Below are positions 1 to 10,500 of a stretch of 64,000 nt of DNA, in pieces (positions within the stretch are counted from its first letter, which is position 1; the number at the start of each line of letters is the position of its first letter). The DNA comes from Echinicola rosea (lineage in GTDB: Bacteria > Bacteroidota > Bacteroidia > Cytophagales > Cyclobacteriaceae): the NCBI RefSeq assembly GCF_005281475.1, contig NZ_CP040106.1, forward strand, positions 2,446,501 through 2,510,500, in the 5' to 3' direction. The notes under the pieces are model-generated. The model had not been told where the DNA came from, did not search any database, and saw only the letters and a program-made list of their open reading frames with translations. Made by a program: the position numbers and the translations under genes.

Positions 1-1147
1 GTCCCAAAGGCAGGAAGCCCAATGTGCACAGGTAAAGGCTTCCTGTAGAGATGTATGAATCTCCCATTTCTGGTTGATGGCCACAAAATCCGATAGTCAG
101 CCAGCCGTCTCCATCAAATGTACCCGGTGCTTCAAATTGCCTTTTGATGATTGCACTCAATGCACTGCGGACTTGTGCTCCTGAAATAGCTTCGGGCAGG
201 ATGCCCAGTAATGCCGCTTCTGCCAGTGGCTGAAAGGCTCCCACACGATAGGTGATGGACCTTCCTACTGGTGGATAGGTACCTTCTGGGGAGATCAAGC
301 GTTCTTGTTGCTCAGCAAAACGGGTCATTCTCTTACCGACTGTCTCATAAAGTTTTTCGTAGCTCTTCTTTTTGGATGCGGCTATTTTTAGTACTTGGAG
401 CATCATGGGCTGGATGACATAGCCGTTATAGTAGTCCATGTGGAAGTTTTGGCCATCACCATACCAACCGTCTCCTACATACCATTCGTCATGTTTTTTG
501 ACCGCAAAATCAATTCGCATAAAATCACCTCCCTCATCAACAAAGAGCAAAAAAGCATCCAACATCGCCCCAAAGAGCAGCCAGTTGTTGTAATAAGGGG
601 GGATGGCTTCTTTCTGGTTTTTGATTTCCTGGACAAACCGTCGCTTCACTTCATCGTCCAATGGCTCCCAAAGTGCTTCTGGAGCACGCATGATACCGTG
701 CACCAAAAATGCCCCGTCCACAAGCGGCTGGGAACCTTTGGTCCAGTTGAGGTAGTCAGGGGATTGGGGATCTACACTGTGGGCGATGCTTTTCAGCGCT
801 TTTTCTTTGAGGTCTTTACGCATTTTTCCTTCTTCATCCGTGGATTCGGGCAGTGCAAGCCACGGAGCCACGCCGGCGAGTGTTCTCCCTAATGCCTCTA
901 GGTGAGTGACGTTTTCACGACCTCTGTAGGCTTTAGGAGGGGTTTCCACGGGCATGGTCGCACGCAGTTTCCCTTGGCTCATCTGGGTGAGCATAGGAGA
1001 GGCGATTTTATATAAAGTCTTTGCCCAATAGCTTCTCGTATTGGCGTTTTCTGGAGCTGCCGAGGCGGTGTTTGCGGACAGGGTGTTTGGCAAAACACCA
1101 ATGGCTCCTACTGCTGGAATGTATTTTACAAAAGATCGTCTATTCAT
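1..1147 (-). CDS. DUF2264 family protein (partial, 3' end beyond window)
   Basis: An open minus-strand frame runs from an ATG at 1147 to the window edge without a stop, giving about 382 residues of a longer protein. The N-terminus reads MNRRSFVKYIPAVGAIG, a twin-arginine (RRxF) type export signal. The rest is rich in Trp, Tyr and Gly with short motifs such as NNWLLFGAM and GDGWYGDGQNFHMDYYNGY, characteristic of DUF2264, an alpha/alpha-barrel family of polysaccharide utilisation loci. To my recollection some DUF2264 members are classed as GH154 glucuronidases; that link is not proven here. It lies 73 bases downstream of the GH20 gene on the same strand, so the two may be co-transcribed. Inferred role: exported trimming of uronic-acid-containing oligosaccharides. 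Confidence 0.75.
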   Translation of the reverse strand, partial: MNRRSFVKYIPAVGAIGVLPNTLSANTASAAPENANTRSYWAKTLYKIASPMLTQMSQGKLRATMPVETPPKAYRGRENVTHLEALGRTLAGVAPWLALPESTDEEGKMRKDLKEKALKSIAHSVDPQSPDYLNWTKGSQPLVDGAFLVHGIMRAPEALWEPLDDEVKRRFVQEIKNQKEAIPPYYNNWLLFGAMLDAFLLFVDEGGDFMRIDFAVKKHDEWYVGDGWYGDGQNFHMDYYNGYVIQPMMLQVLKIAASKKKSYEKLYETVGKRMTRFAEQQERLISPEGTYPPVGRSITYRVGAFQPLAEAALLGILPEAISGAQVRSALSAIIKRQFEAPGTFDGDGWLTIGFCGHQPEMGDSYISTGSLYLCTLGFLPLG

Positions 1148-1220
1148 AATGTACGGTTTTAATATCGCTTAAAATTAGTCTGATTGCACTAATTTACAAG
1201 TAGGTTCTTGGGATCGATGG

Positions 1221-2804
1221 TTATTTTGCCATGATCGGTTCTGGGTGAGTGTCAGGATCAAAAGGATCATGGTAGTAAATTCCTGCTTTTTGATAAAGTG
1301 GTAGGTGCTTTTTCAGTCTGGCAGAGAAGCCTTCAAAATCTTTTTGCTCTTCGGATGTCCAGGTGATTTCAGCAAGTGCTGCCAGTCTCGGAAAGGTCAA
1401 GTAGTCCAATCGATCTTCATCAGTGACCGTCTCTGTCCATAAGTTAGCCTGAAATCCTAAAACCAAAGGTTTTTTGGAGTCGGGAATGTTTAGTTTTGAT
1501 AGGCTAAAATCATAGACCCGTTGGACAGGGTTGAATTTGCCGCCCCATTTTCTACCATAGCGGTCATTTTCTTGCTGAACAAAATCAAAGTATAGTGGTA
1601 TTCTCGGACAGATGACGGTGGGGATATCATTGTCCAAGAGTTTTTGGAGCTGCTGAGGCTGGTCGTGCCGCCACCATAGCAAGATGCTTTGGCCCGTAGG
1701 TAGGCCGGCTTCGGCCATTTCGTCCCAAGCAAGAATGGTATTGTCGAGTGAAAAAAGCGAGTCTGCCATTCGTTTCATAAAGTAATCTTCCACTGCCTTT
1801 AGATCTTTCAATTGCTGGGAGGCCATCAATTGTTTTACTTGCGGGTCATTTTTCCACTGTTGGTTGCCGAAGCTTACTTCGTCTCCCCCTAGATGGATCA
1901 TCTGAGCGGGAAAAAGCGCATCGACTTCCCGAAGAATATCCGTCAGATACTGATAGGTGCCCTCTTTAGCAGGATGGAAAGTGAATTCTGGGTATTTTAC
2001 CGATCCACCACCACTAAATTCAGGGTAAGCTTTGTTGGCGGCAGTGGCATGTCCCGGCATGTCGATCTCGGGAATGATATCGATTTTTCGTTCTGCTGCA
2101 TAGCGCACGATCTCTTGGATTTGTGCTTGGCTGTAGTACTGGGCAGGAGCTAAGGGATCGCTATTATTGCCTATTCCGCCAATCAGCGCCAACCTAGGGT
2201 ATTTTTTGATGGCTATTCTCCATCCTTGTGCATCGGTAAGGTGCCAATGGAATTTATTGAGCTTATAAAAGGCCATCCAGTCAAGGAGGGATTTTACTTT
2301 TTCCACCCCAAAAAAATGCCTAGACTCATCCAGCATGAATCCCCTCCAAGCGTATGCCGGGGTATCTTGGATTTTCCAAGTGGGAATGGCCAGCTGGTGT
2401 TGGGAAGGCTCCGCTTGGTCGATCAATTGCAGCAGCGAGATAATGCCTTGGAATATGCCGGTTTCGGTTGCTGCAGTGATAGTGACCCCGGTGGACTGGT
2501 CGATATACAGTCTGTAACCTTCCTGAGTAGTTTTCCTTAGGATCAAACTGATACCAGGTGCCGTGGCTTCGGATGATTGTATGCTAATGGGGAATGATTT
2601 TCTCCCTAGGAGTTCTTTTTGCAGAAAATAAGCCTCCTCTTTCAGAAGATCATTTGTGTAGTGGATTTTAGTATTGGAAGTGATAGGGAAAAAAGATGCA
2701 CCTCCTTCATAAGCACTGGGGAGCGGAATGATCGCAGGGCTGCTTTGGCCGAAGCAAACCAAAGAGGAGAAGTATGCAGCAAAAAGGAGAATGTAAATTT
2801 TCAT
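1221..2804 (-). CDS. GH20 beta-N-acetylhexosaminidase, secreted
   Basis: The 527-residue protein starts with a signal peptide (residues 1-20, ending near CFGQ). A GH20b-type N-terminal domain (about 25-145) precedes the catalytic TIM barrel (about 150-500). The barrel carries the family signature HLGGDEV at 304-310, with D308 and E309 as the expected polarising Asp and catalytic acid, plus the upstream motifs FHWHLTDAQGWR and PEIDMPGH. The enzyme removes terminal GlcNAc or GalNAc from non-reducing ends, with the substrate acetamido group as nucleophile. In this setting it would release the hexosamine left after the neighbouring GH88 removes an unsaturated uronate. It is separated from GH88 by a strong hairpin terminator, so it probably has its own promoter. 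Confidence 0.93.
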   Translation of the reverse strand: MKIYILLFAAYFSSLVCFGQSSPAIIPLPSAYEGGASFFPITSNTKIHYTNDLLKEEAYFLQKELLGRKSFPISIQSSEATAPGISLILRKTTQEGYRLYIDQSTGVTITAATETGIFQGIISLLQLIDQAEPSQHQLAIPTWKIQDTPAYAWRGFMLDESRHFFGVEKVKSLLDWMAFYKLNKFHWHLTDAQGWRIAIKKYPRLALIGGIGNNSDPLAPAQYYSQAQIQEIVRYAAERKIDIIPEIDMPGHATAANKAYPEFSGGGSVKYPEFTFHPAKEGTYQYLTDILREVDALFPAQMIHLGGDEVSFGNQQWKNDPQVKQLMASQQLKDLKAVEDYFMKRMADSLFSLDNTILAWDEMAEAGLPTGQSILLWWRHDQPQQLQKLLDNDIPTVICPRIPLYFDFVQQENDRYGRKWGGKFNPVQRVYDFSLSKLNIPDSKKPLVLGFQANLWTETVTDEDRLDYLTFPRLAALAEITWTSEEQKDFEGFSARLKKHLPLYQKAGIYYHDPFDPDTHPEPIMAK

Positions 2805-2864
2805 GGCTATGGCAATTGAGGGGGAGAAATACGACCAGTGCTAAAGTAGTAGTGGGAGAAAACA

Positions 2865-2908
2865 AAAAATGCTGACAAGTCAAGTGTTTACTGATTGTCA
2901 GCATTTTT
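2865..2908 (-). terminator. Perfect hairpin between GH88 and GH20 genes
   Basis: A 14-bp perfect inverted repeat (2865-2878 and 2895-2908, core TGCTGACAA / TTGTCAGCA) with a 16-base loop has A-runs on one flank and T-runs on the other. It lies 15 bases past the GH88 stop and looks like a Rho-independent terminator ending the GH88 transcript. Confidence 0.8.
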
Positions 2909-2922
2909 GAGTACTGGGTTAC

Positions 2923-4152
2923 TCAGTTAAGAAACCAGTCTTGGTAGCGCTTCAATGCTTCGATATAATAGTAGTCGGCATAGGTCAATGGTACATCTAC
3001 CTCAGAATTGTGAGGCAGGGAGCCCACACTATGCAGTAAGATAAAGCCTCCATTTTGGCCGAGCTTTGCACGGTATTTATCGGAAGACAGGCTGAGGATC
3101 GTTTTTTCAGCGGCATCTATGTATTTTTCTGATTTTGCTTTATCCTCCGTGTATCTGCTCAGTTCTAGGAGTGCGGATGCATTGAGTGCTGCTGCAGATG
3201 CATCCCTATAAGTGGAGTCAGTAGCAGGCGCATCATAATCCCAGTAAGGAACCATGTCTTCTGGCATGTTGGGATGATCAAGGATAAAGGCTGCGATATT
3301 TTCAGCTTGGTCGAGATAGGCAGGGTCTTTGGTATCACGATACATGACAATGTATCCGTAAAGTCCCCAAGATTGTCCGCGGGCCCAAGCGGAATTGTCT
3401 GCCTTGCCTTGGTGGGTTTTCTTTTCGACCACTTTTCCGGTTGTAGGGTCATAATCTACTACATGGAAGGAGCTATAATCATCCCGGAAATGGTTTTTCA
3501 TGGTGCTGTCGGCGTGGGAAATATTGATGTTGCGGTATTTGTCATCACCAGAAACCTCGGACGCCCAAAAAAGAAATTCCAAGTTCATCATATTATCGAT
3601 GATTACCGGGTAGTTCCATTTGCCGTGATCCCAGGATTTGATCAGTCCCGTTTCTGGGTGGAAGCGGGTGGCCAATGATTCGGCACCTTGTAGCATTACC
3701 GCTTTATAATGCTCGTTTCCCGTGATCCTGTAGGCATTTCCGAAGCTGCAGAATAACATAAAGCCCAGGTCATGGGTGCCTGTGTTGTCTTTTTCTTTCT
3801 CCAAGATATCCAATTTCTGCTCGGCCAGCTCCAGCATGCTGGAATCCCCCGATAGCTCATAGAGGTACAGCAAAGTGCCCGGATAGAAACCTGAAGTCCA
3901 CCAGCTGGTGCCGGAAGGGACGGATTTGTCTTCATCTTTAAGGTAAGTCCTCGGTAGCTTGTCTTCCGGTACCTGTGTACTTAGGTGTTGGTATTGCTTG
4001 ACGGAAAATGCTACGTTTTCCTCAATAAATTCCTGGGTAATGGCTGTTTCATTTGATACCTTTTCTTTTTCCTTTTGCTTGGACTGACTACAAGCACTTG
4101 CCAAAAAGCCCACCGCCAAGAGAGAAAAGGTTATTTTGTAATGTAGTTTCAT
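2923..4152 (-). CDS. GH88 unsaturated glucuronyl hydrolase, lipoprotein
   Basis: The 409-residue protein has a lipoprotein signal with the lipobox Cys at residue 21 (LASAC). The body matches GH88 alpha/alpha-barrel unsaturated uronyl hydrolases, with WWTSGFYPG near 84-92, THDLGF with D128, and PVIIDNMMNLEFLFWAS with D186. The D128/D186 spacing resembles the catalytic Asp pair of known unsaturated glucuronyl hydrolases. Such enzymes hydrate the 4,5-double bond of uronates left by lyases, releasing the sugar as a keto acid. The PL8 and heparinase-type lyases in the divergent operon would supply these ends. The gene is divergent from the ECF sigma gene across a 341-base AT-rich spacer. Family confident; exact glycan not determined. 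Confidence 0.93.
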   Translation of the reverse strand: MKLHYKITFSLLAVGFLASACSQSKQKEKEKVSNETAITQEFIEENVAFSVKQYQHLSTQVPEDKLPRTYLKDEDKSVPSGTSWWTSGFYPGTLLYLYELSGDSSMLELAEQKLDILEKEKDNTGTHDLGFMLFCSFGNAYRITGNEHYKAVMLQGAESLATRFHPETGLIKSWDHGKWNYPVIIDNMMNLEFLFWASEVSGDDKYRNINISHADSTMKNHFRDDYSSFHVVDYDPTTGKVVEKKTHQGKADNSAWARGQSWGLYGYIVMYRDTKDPAYLDQAENIAAFILDHPNMPEDMVPYWDYDAPATDSTYRDASAAALNASALLELSRYTEDKAKSEKYIDAAEKTILSLSSDKYRAKLGQNGGFILLHSVGSLPHNSEVDVPLTYADYYYIEALKRYQDWFLN

Positions 4153-4493
4153 GAGTGTTTGATTGTTAAAATCTTAATAAAGCTATTTTTTTAATGTTTC
4201 ACAGGTGTATAGAGCTGATTTTTGTTAAAAAGACCACTTGTAAATCCATATTTTTTATAAAGTTGTTGCTGGAAATTGCTCCTATTGTCATGCCAATATA
4301 TTAAAATAAAGTAGAAATTATTGCCTTTAAGTTTTGATTAGTTTCATTTTTGTTAGTAAATAGTAAGATATTGAAAATATAATATCAGTTCTGTGCAGAA
4401 ACTGGTCATTTCTTTTTGTGTAGAGAGTGCCGCATAAAATGCTTGACCTGCCATAGTCAAGATAGGATAAAAATCGGTAAAGCAGATAATGTC
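4153..4493. other. AT-rich divergent intergenic region
   Basis: This spacer separates the GH88 gene (minus) from the sigma gene (plus) and must hold promoters for both. It is strongly AT-rich. I saw no clear TTG/TAnnTTTG pair and no convincing operator. Confidence 0.5.
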
Positions 4494-5096
4494 ATGATAG
4501 CAAAGACCCAGAATTTAGAGAAAGCTTGGAGTGCGTTTTTGGAAGGAGATGATGAGGCGTTGGGCTTTATTTATGCTGAAAACATAGACAGGCTTTATAA
4601 TTATGGGCGGCAGTTTACCAGGAACAAATCATTGGTAAAGGATACGATCCAGGATGTATTCTGTCAGTTGATCGATGATCGTAAAAAGCTGCGGCATGCC
4701 CACTCCGTGAAGGCATACTTAATGGCTTGCTTTCGCAGGAGATTAATGGGTGCATTGAAACAAGAGCGTAGGGATGTCGATGCCGTATTGGACGACGAAG
4801 CTTTTTTTATTTCAGTGGATGCCACTTCTTATTTTATCGATTCCAATTTGTCGATGAACCAAAAGAAACTTCTGGAGCAGTACTGCAATGAGCTTCCTGT
4901 GCGGCAGCGAGAGATTATCATGATGAGGTTTTTCGAGAACATGCCTTATGAGGAAATTGCCGAAGTGATGGGGCTTGCCAATGCCAAGACCGTTAGAACT
5001 ATGATGTATAGGGGACTAAACAAACTTTCGGATTCCCTGACTCCTTATAAATCCCAGCTCTTACAAGCACTGATCATAATGGAACTGATGAGGTGA
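4494..5096 (+). CDS. ECF RNA polymerase sigma factor of cassette 1
   Basis: This sigma-70 family protein of about 200 residues has region 2 in the N-terminal half (FIYAENIDRLYNYGRQF, then VKDTIQDVFCQL) and a region 4 helix-turn-helix near the C-terminus (LPVRQREIIMMRFF, YEEIAEVMGL, KTVRTMMYRGLNKL). I chose ATG 4494 (MIAKTQNLEKAW) because region 2 begins about ten residues later; an in-frame ATG at 4416 would add a Cys-rich 26-residue leader unlike the family. Factors of this kind are held by a FecR anti-sigma and freed when a SusC transducer binds its glycan. The partner FecR gene lies 1.4 kb downstream beyond a repeat array, an unusual separation. Expected targets: the cassette 1 susCD-lyase operon and possibly the divergent GH88 gene. 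Confidence 0.88.
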   Translation: MIAKTQNLEKAWSAFLEGDDEALGFIYAENIDRLYNYGRQFTRNKSLVKDTIQDVFCQLIDDRKKLRHAHSVKAYLMACFRRRLMGALKQERRDVDAVLDDEAFFISVDATSYFIDSNLSMNQKKLLEQYCNELPVRQREIIMMRFFENMPYEEIAEVMGLANAKTVRTMMYRGLNKLSDSLTPYKSQLLQALIIMELMR

Positions 5097-5169
5097 TGTG
5101 CCGGCGTGAGAATCTCCCCACTTTTTCTTAACAAAACGGCATTGAAACGGAGTTAAAACACAGCTCGCC

Positions 5170-6340
5170 GATTCCACAGTCCAGCTGTCGGAATTAAATT
5201 TTTCCCCACCCCTTAGTGTCTTTGCGCCTTCGTGGCCCTGTTTTTATTGCCACAAAGACCCAAGGTCACCAAGAAGACCTTGGTTTACTTTTTCTATTTT
5301 TTGGCATCCAAGCTATTTCCCAATGTAAAAAGCAAGGTGTACTATGGAAATAATAATCCAAGTCCCTGATTCCACAGTCCAGCTGTCGGAATTAAATTTT
5401 TCCCCACCCCTTAGTGTCTTTGCGCCTTCGTGGCACCTGTTTTTATTGCCACAAAGACCCAAGGTCACTAAGAAGACCTTGGTTTACTTTTTCTATTTTT
5501 TGCATCCAGGCTTATTTCCCAATGTAAAAAGCAAGGTGTACTATGGAAATAATAATCCAAGTCCCTGATTCAGAAGACCTTGGTTTACTTTTTCTATTTT
5601 TTGGCATCCAAGCTATTTCCCAATGTAAAAAGCAAGGTGTACTATGGAAATAATAATCCAAGCCCCTGATTCCACAGCCCAGCTGTCGAAATTAGATTTT
5701 TTTCCACCCCTTAGTGTCTTTGCGCCTTCGTGGCACCTGTTTTTATTGCCACAAAGACCCAAGGTCACTAAGAAGACCTTGGTTTACTTTTTCTATTTTT
5801 TGGCATCCAGGCTTAGCTCCCAACGTAAAAAGCAAGGTGTACTATGGAAATAATAATCCAAGCCCCTGATTCCACAGCCCAGCTGTCTGAATTAAATTTT
5901 TTTCCCACCCCTTAGTGTCTTTGCACCTTCGTGGCACCTGTTTTTATTGCCACAAAGACCCAAGGTCACCAAGAAGACCTTGGTTTACTTTTTCTATTTT
6001 TTGGCATCCAAGCTTATTACCCAATGTAAAAAGCAAGGTGTACTATGGAAATAATAATCCAAGTCCCTGATTCCACAGCCCAGCTGTCTGAATTAAATTT
6101 TTTCCCCACCCCTTAGTGTCTTTGCGCCTTCGTGGCACCTGTTTTTATTGCCACAAAGACACAAGGTCACCAAGAAGACTTTGGTTTACTTTTTCTATTT
6201 TTTGGCATCCAAGCTTATTACCCAATGTAAAAAGCAAGGTGTACTATGGAGATAGTAATCCAAGCCCCTGATTCCACAGTCCAGCTGTCGGAATTAAATT
6301 TTTCCCCACCCCTTAGTGCCTTTGCGCCTTCGTGGCACCT
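5170..6340 (+). repeat. Tandem array of ~200-bp direct repeats between sigma and FecR genes
   Basis: A unit beginning GATTCCACAG recurs at 5170, 5368, 5668, 5868, 6069 and 6270, a period of 198-201 bp. A truncated copy at 5567 jumps from GATT to CAGAAGACC, having lost about 100 bp. The last unit stops near 6340. Units are nearly identical, differing by scattered substitutions. Each full unit holds an imperfect inverted repeat built from CTTAGTGTCTTTGCGCC and GCCACAAAGACCC, and the perfect hairpin CCAAGGTC / GACCTTGG with an 8-base loop followed by a T-rich stretch. No frame is conserved through all units because of the length variation. Similar CACAAAGAC-type motifs occur as dispersed intergenic repeats in many Bacteroidota. 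Confidence 0.92.
5260..5302 (+). terminator. Terminator-like hairpin repeated in the tandem units
   Basis: CCAAGGTC (5260-5267) and GACCTTGG (5276-5283) form an 8-bp stem with an 8-base loop, followed by a T-rich tail to 5302. The structure recurs in the units starting at 5368, 5668 and 5868, and in the unit at 6069 with changes that still pair by G-T wobble. The truncated unit has lost one arm. Read on the plus strand these could stop transcription leaving the sigma gene. Confidence 0.5.
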
Positions 6341-6517
6341 ATTGTTTTGACTTAAAGCCACTTTGAAAACTTCAATGATTATAGGCAATTAGGCCATTTG
6401 ACCATTGCGTAATACCTAGTATTCAGAATTTTTTGAAAAAAAATAGAAAAAGGAGTGGTCGTTTCACCTGTTCTTCCCTCTACCCTCAAAAGAACCTACC
6501 ATAAGGTATTGTAATAA

Positions 6518-7567
6518 ATGGATTTCAAAAGCAATGTTTTTAGGGAGCTGTTGGAGGATGAGTATTTCATCCAATGGCTAATTTCGCCTGATCAAGCGTC
6601 GGACAAGTATTGGCAATCCTGGATGGTAAATAATCCAGACAAAGCAGCTGTTTTGAGAGACATCAAGGCAGTGGTCAACGCGATAGAGCCGAAGCACATC
6701 CACCGGCTGCGAAGTGGTGAAAAAGACGATATACTAGGGCACATCAAGCAGTATGCCGATCAGAAGCGTCGGCAGGAGTCTGCCTGGGACAGGATCAAGA
6801 CAAAACCAAGAAGAAGGACCAACGCCGTACTAATGGCTGCGTGTATGGTCATTTTGGGTATTCTTACAGCCAATTATTTTGGCGTTTTCGATCCGATAAC
6901 GATACAAGAAGAGCAGCCAGCCCAGGAGCGGATGGTCGTAAAGCAGACCACCAAAGGCACCAAGTCAAGTTTTTACTTGCCAGATGGCACATTGGTAAAG
7001 CTGAATTCCAGCAGCTCGCTAGAATTTCCGGTTGTTTTTTCAGACACGCTACGAAAAGTAAAACTTGTGGGGCAGGCATTTTTTGAAGTGACCAGAAATG
7101 AAGCGGCACCTTTTATTGTGGAGGCAGATCAGGTGGATGTCCAAGTGCTAGGGACATCTTTTGATGTCCTGAGTGATCCGGCAGGGGAGTGTTTTGAAGT
7201 GGCAGTGGCCTCTGGGAAGGTAAAAGTCAATTCATATACAGGCAATCAAGAAATCCTTACCAAAACACAAATGACCCGATTGGATGTAAACAGTGGCGAA
7301 TTGATCACCAGCCATTTTGACCCCATATTTAAGTTTGGCTGGAAGGACGGGATTCTGGTATTCGAAGACGAGACTTTTGAGGAAGTCTTTGAGCGGTTGG
7401 AGAATTGGTATGGGGTCACGATTACGGTACCACCAAACATGGCCATTGGTAAGTCCTACACGGGTAAATATGATAATCAGTCCCTTGAAAATGTCCTGCT
7501 AGGAATATCAACTGTTCTTGATTTTCAATTTAGAATCGATGGCAAGCAGGTAGAAATAATGCGCTAA
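6518..7567 (+). CDS. FecR-type anti-sigma factor of cassette 1
   Basis: The 349-residue inner-membrane protein has a cytoplasmic N-terminal sigma-binding region (about 1-100), one membrane segment near 104-121 (AVLMAACMVILGIL), a periplasmic FecR domain (about 145-255, with SFYLPDGTLVKLNSSSSL and GQAFFEV), and a C-terminal DUF4974-like domain (about 270-349, ENWYGVTITV, SLENVLLGIS). The family holds an ECF sigma factor inactive until the STN domain of a TonB-dependent transporter contacts it. It sits 29 bases upstream of the SusC gene, whose product has an STN domain, so the pair fits the trans-envelope signalling model. Unlike most such genes it does not directly follow its sigma gene. Confidence 0.92.
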   Translation: MDFKSNVFRELLEDEYFIQWLISPDQASDKYWQSWMVNNPDKAAVLRDIKAVVNAIEPKHIHRLRSGEKDDILGHIKQYADQKRRQESAWDRIKTKPRRRTNAVLMAACMVILGILTANYFGVFDPITIQEEQPAQERMVVKQTTKGTKSSFYLPDGTLVKLNSSSSLEFPVVFSDTLRKVKLVGQAFFEVTRNEAAPFIVEADQVDVQVLGTSFDVLSDPAGECFEVAVASGKVKVNSYTGNQEILTKTQMTRLDVNSGELITSHFDPIFKFGWKDGILVFEDETFEEVFERLENWYGVTITVPPNMAIGKSYTGKYDNQSLENVLLGISTVLDFQFRIDGKQVEIMR

Positions 7568-7596
7568 AAACGAATCAAACGGTAACCCAAAATTGA

Positions 7597-10500
7597 ATGA
7601 ATGTAAACCATAACCAAAGAAAAATGAAAACACACCTACTTTCTAAAATGAAATATGTAGGGATATTCGTCATGACTATGCTCATAAGTCTTGGCGATAT
7701 TTCTGCCCATCAATATGCGCTTGCCAATTCCTCTTGGAAAAGGCATCAGAAGCTGGCAGACGTAAAAGTCTCGTTAAATATGAAAAATGCCAGTTTGCTC
7801 CAAGTGCTCAAGGAAATTGAGTCTTCGACCACGTTCCACATAGCATTTATTGAGGAGGAGCTTTCTGACGAGAAGGGTATTTCCCTCAACGTATCTGGCA
7901 AATCTTTGCTGCATGTTTTGGAAGAGTTGTCACGGGATCATAATGTCCGGTTTACCCAAGTGAACAATACCATTCATGTCTCCACAAAAAATGCTCCCCT
8001 TCCCCAAGAAGTCCTTGAAGAAAGGAATATCTCAGGGAAGGTGCTGGATGAAGAAGGGATTCCTATTCCCGGCGTCAATGTAATCGTCAAAGGTACCAAA
8101 AGAGTAACCGTGACAGATCTGGATGGGGTGTTTTCATTTGATGATATAGCAGATGATGCTGTGTTGGTGTTTTCTTTTATAGGTTTTGAGTCACAAGAGA
8201 TTTCGGTAGCCAATAAGGAAACGATATCGGTGACGCTGCTGGAGGATTTGGGAGATCTCGAAGAAGTAGTGGTCGTGGGCTATGGTACTCAGAAAAAAGC
8301 CAATCTTACAGGAGCTGTATCCACCGTGGAAGCAAAGGCTTTGGAAAACCGTCCGGTTACCAATGTGGCCAATGCCCTTCAAGGAACCACACCAGGCCTA
8401 AACATTACCAGGACTGGTGGACAGCCGGGAAATGAAAATGTGGGTATCCAGGTAAGGGGAGTTACTTCTGCCAATGGTGCTGTGGATCCGTTGCTGATGG
8501 TGGATGGAGTGCCTTCACCTTTGTTTACCTTGCAGACGATAAACCCAAATGATATTGAATCAGTGACGGTGCTGAAGGATGCTGCTGCCGCCGCCATTTA
8601 TGGTGCCCAAGCTGCAGGTGGGGTGATTTTGGTGAAGACCAAAGCCGGGAAAACAGGAAAGACCACTTTCGAATATAGTAATCAGTTTGGTACTGAGTGG
8701 GCTTTAAATGTTCCGGAAAGGCTTTCCTTGTTGGATGAAGCCCTTTATTCCAATTTGGCCAGAGCCAATGCTGGCTTGGGGCCGGAGTATAATGACCAGG
8801 CACTTCAATATATCCGTGACGGAGTAGAGTTTGTTCCAAGCGAAACCAACGAAAACAGGTGGGTGACCTATAACCAGCAAAGTATCCGAGAACAAGTCTT
8901 GCGAAAGACTTCTCCTATGCAGACCCATAACCTAAGTGCCAGAGGTGGTTCGGAAAGTGTTAATTATTTGGTTTCTCTCGGGTATTACGATAAGAAGGGT
9001 GTATTTAAAATTGGCCCAGACAGCTTCGAGAGGTACAATGCCCGGTTTAACTTGGGGGCTAAATTGACCAAACACCTTTCCATTGATTCAAGGATTTCAT
9101 ATGCAAATCATTACACCGAGGCACCTTCCATAGGAGCGAGCGGATACGGTTTGCTTCAGCAAGTGTATCAAGCACGTCAACGGTTTCCAGTTTTTATGCC
9201 AGATGGCCGCCTTTTTGGTGGAGCGGGTACTTCTGGAAACAATACCTACGCTTACCTTTCACAAGGGGGCTATAACAATACCCAGAGAAATGATTTTGAC
9301 GGTGTCTTTACGGGGACATTAAAAGATGTGGTCAAAGGCCTTACCATCCGGTCGATTTTTGGACGACAGTATAGGAGGGCCGACAGGGAGCGCTTTGCCA
9401 GGACAGTGGATTTATGGGATCGTGGTGGAGATAGCCCTGCTTATATCCTCAATAATCCAAATGCCTATGAGCTGACCCAGGACAATACCATTAACACAAG
9501 TTTCCAGATGTTGGTGGATTATGACCTGACCGTCGCGGAGAAACATGTCTTCCATGTTTTGGCGGGTTACCAGTGGGAAGACTACAGGTGGACAAGACTG
9601 TATTCCCGGGCGACCAATTTGATCAATAACGATCTGCCTACGCTCAACCTCGGTGATGATAATACCAAGGTGACCAATCAGTCCATTAGTACCTATGCAA
9701 ACCAATCGGTTTTTGGCCGGATAAACTACAGCTTTGACGAGCGTTTCCTTTTTGAGGGGACTATCAGGATGGATGAAAGTTCGCGATTGGCACCGGGACT
9801 GCGCACGAAGGTGTTTCCTGCGGCTTCGGTGGGGTGGAATATGCACCGGGAAGACTTTTTTGCAGATGCGCTGCCGTTCTTTAGCGAATTTAAGTTGAGA
9901 GGGTCTTGGGGACAGCTAGGAAGTGCCTTGGGGGGCGATATCATCGGTTATTATGATTATCTAAATGTACTTTCCAGAGGCTCAGGTCTGATCATGGGCA
10001 GTGACGAAACGCGGTCCACTTATTTTTATCAGTCTTCGGTGCCTTCTTCTGAGCTTTCATGGGAAACCATCGAAACCTGGAATGGCGGTGTAGATCTAGG
10101 CTTGTTAGAGAATAAGCTTCAAATGAGCTTTGATTATTATGTCAAGCACAACAGGAATATGCTTACCCCGCTTCAGTTGCCAGGGACTTTTGGTGTGGGC
10201 ACACCCAAAATCAATAATGGCGTATTAAAATCCTGGGGATGGGAGCTGGCGGTCAATTATCGTGATCGGGTAAGTGAAGATTTTAATTATAATATTGGTT
10301 TTAACATCAGTGACAATCAGAATGAGTTGATAGAATATTCAGGAAGAAATGTAGTGGGGGCAGGAAATAACAATATCATTGAGGGATTTCCATTGAATAC
10401 GATTTGGGGATATGAGACTGCACCGGGTTACTTCACCTCGGCGGATCAGGTAGATGCCGCTCCATTCCAAGACAACAGAACAGGTCCAGGTGATATTCAA

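Noticed and set aside
395..892. 165-codon plus-strand frame
   Set aside because: It is antisense to the DUF2264 gene, whose minus-strand translation is clearly protein-like.
5344..5853. Two similar plus-strand frames of 74 and 69 codons within the tandem repeats
   Set aside because: They arise from the repeat unit itself; other units with 1-3 base length changes break the frame, and there is no signal or known motif.
5170..6340. Possible CRISPR array
   Set aside because: The repeating unit is about 200 bp and nearly identical throughout, with no short repeats alternating with unique spacers and no cas genes.
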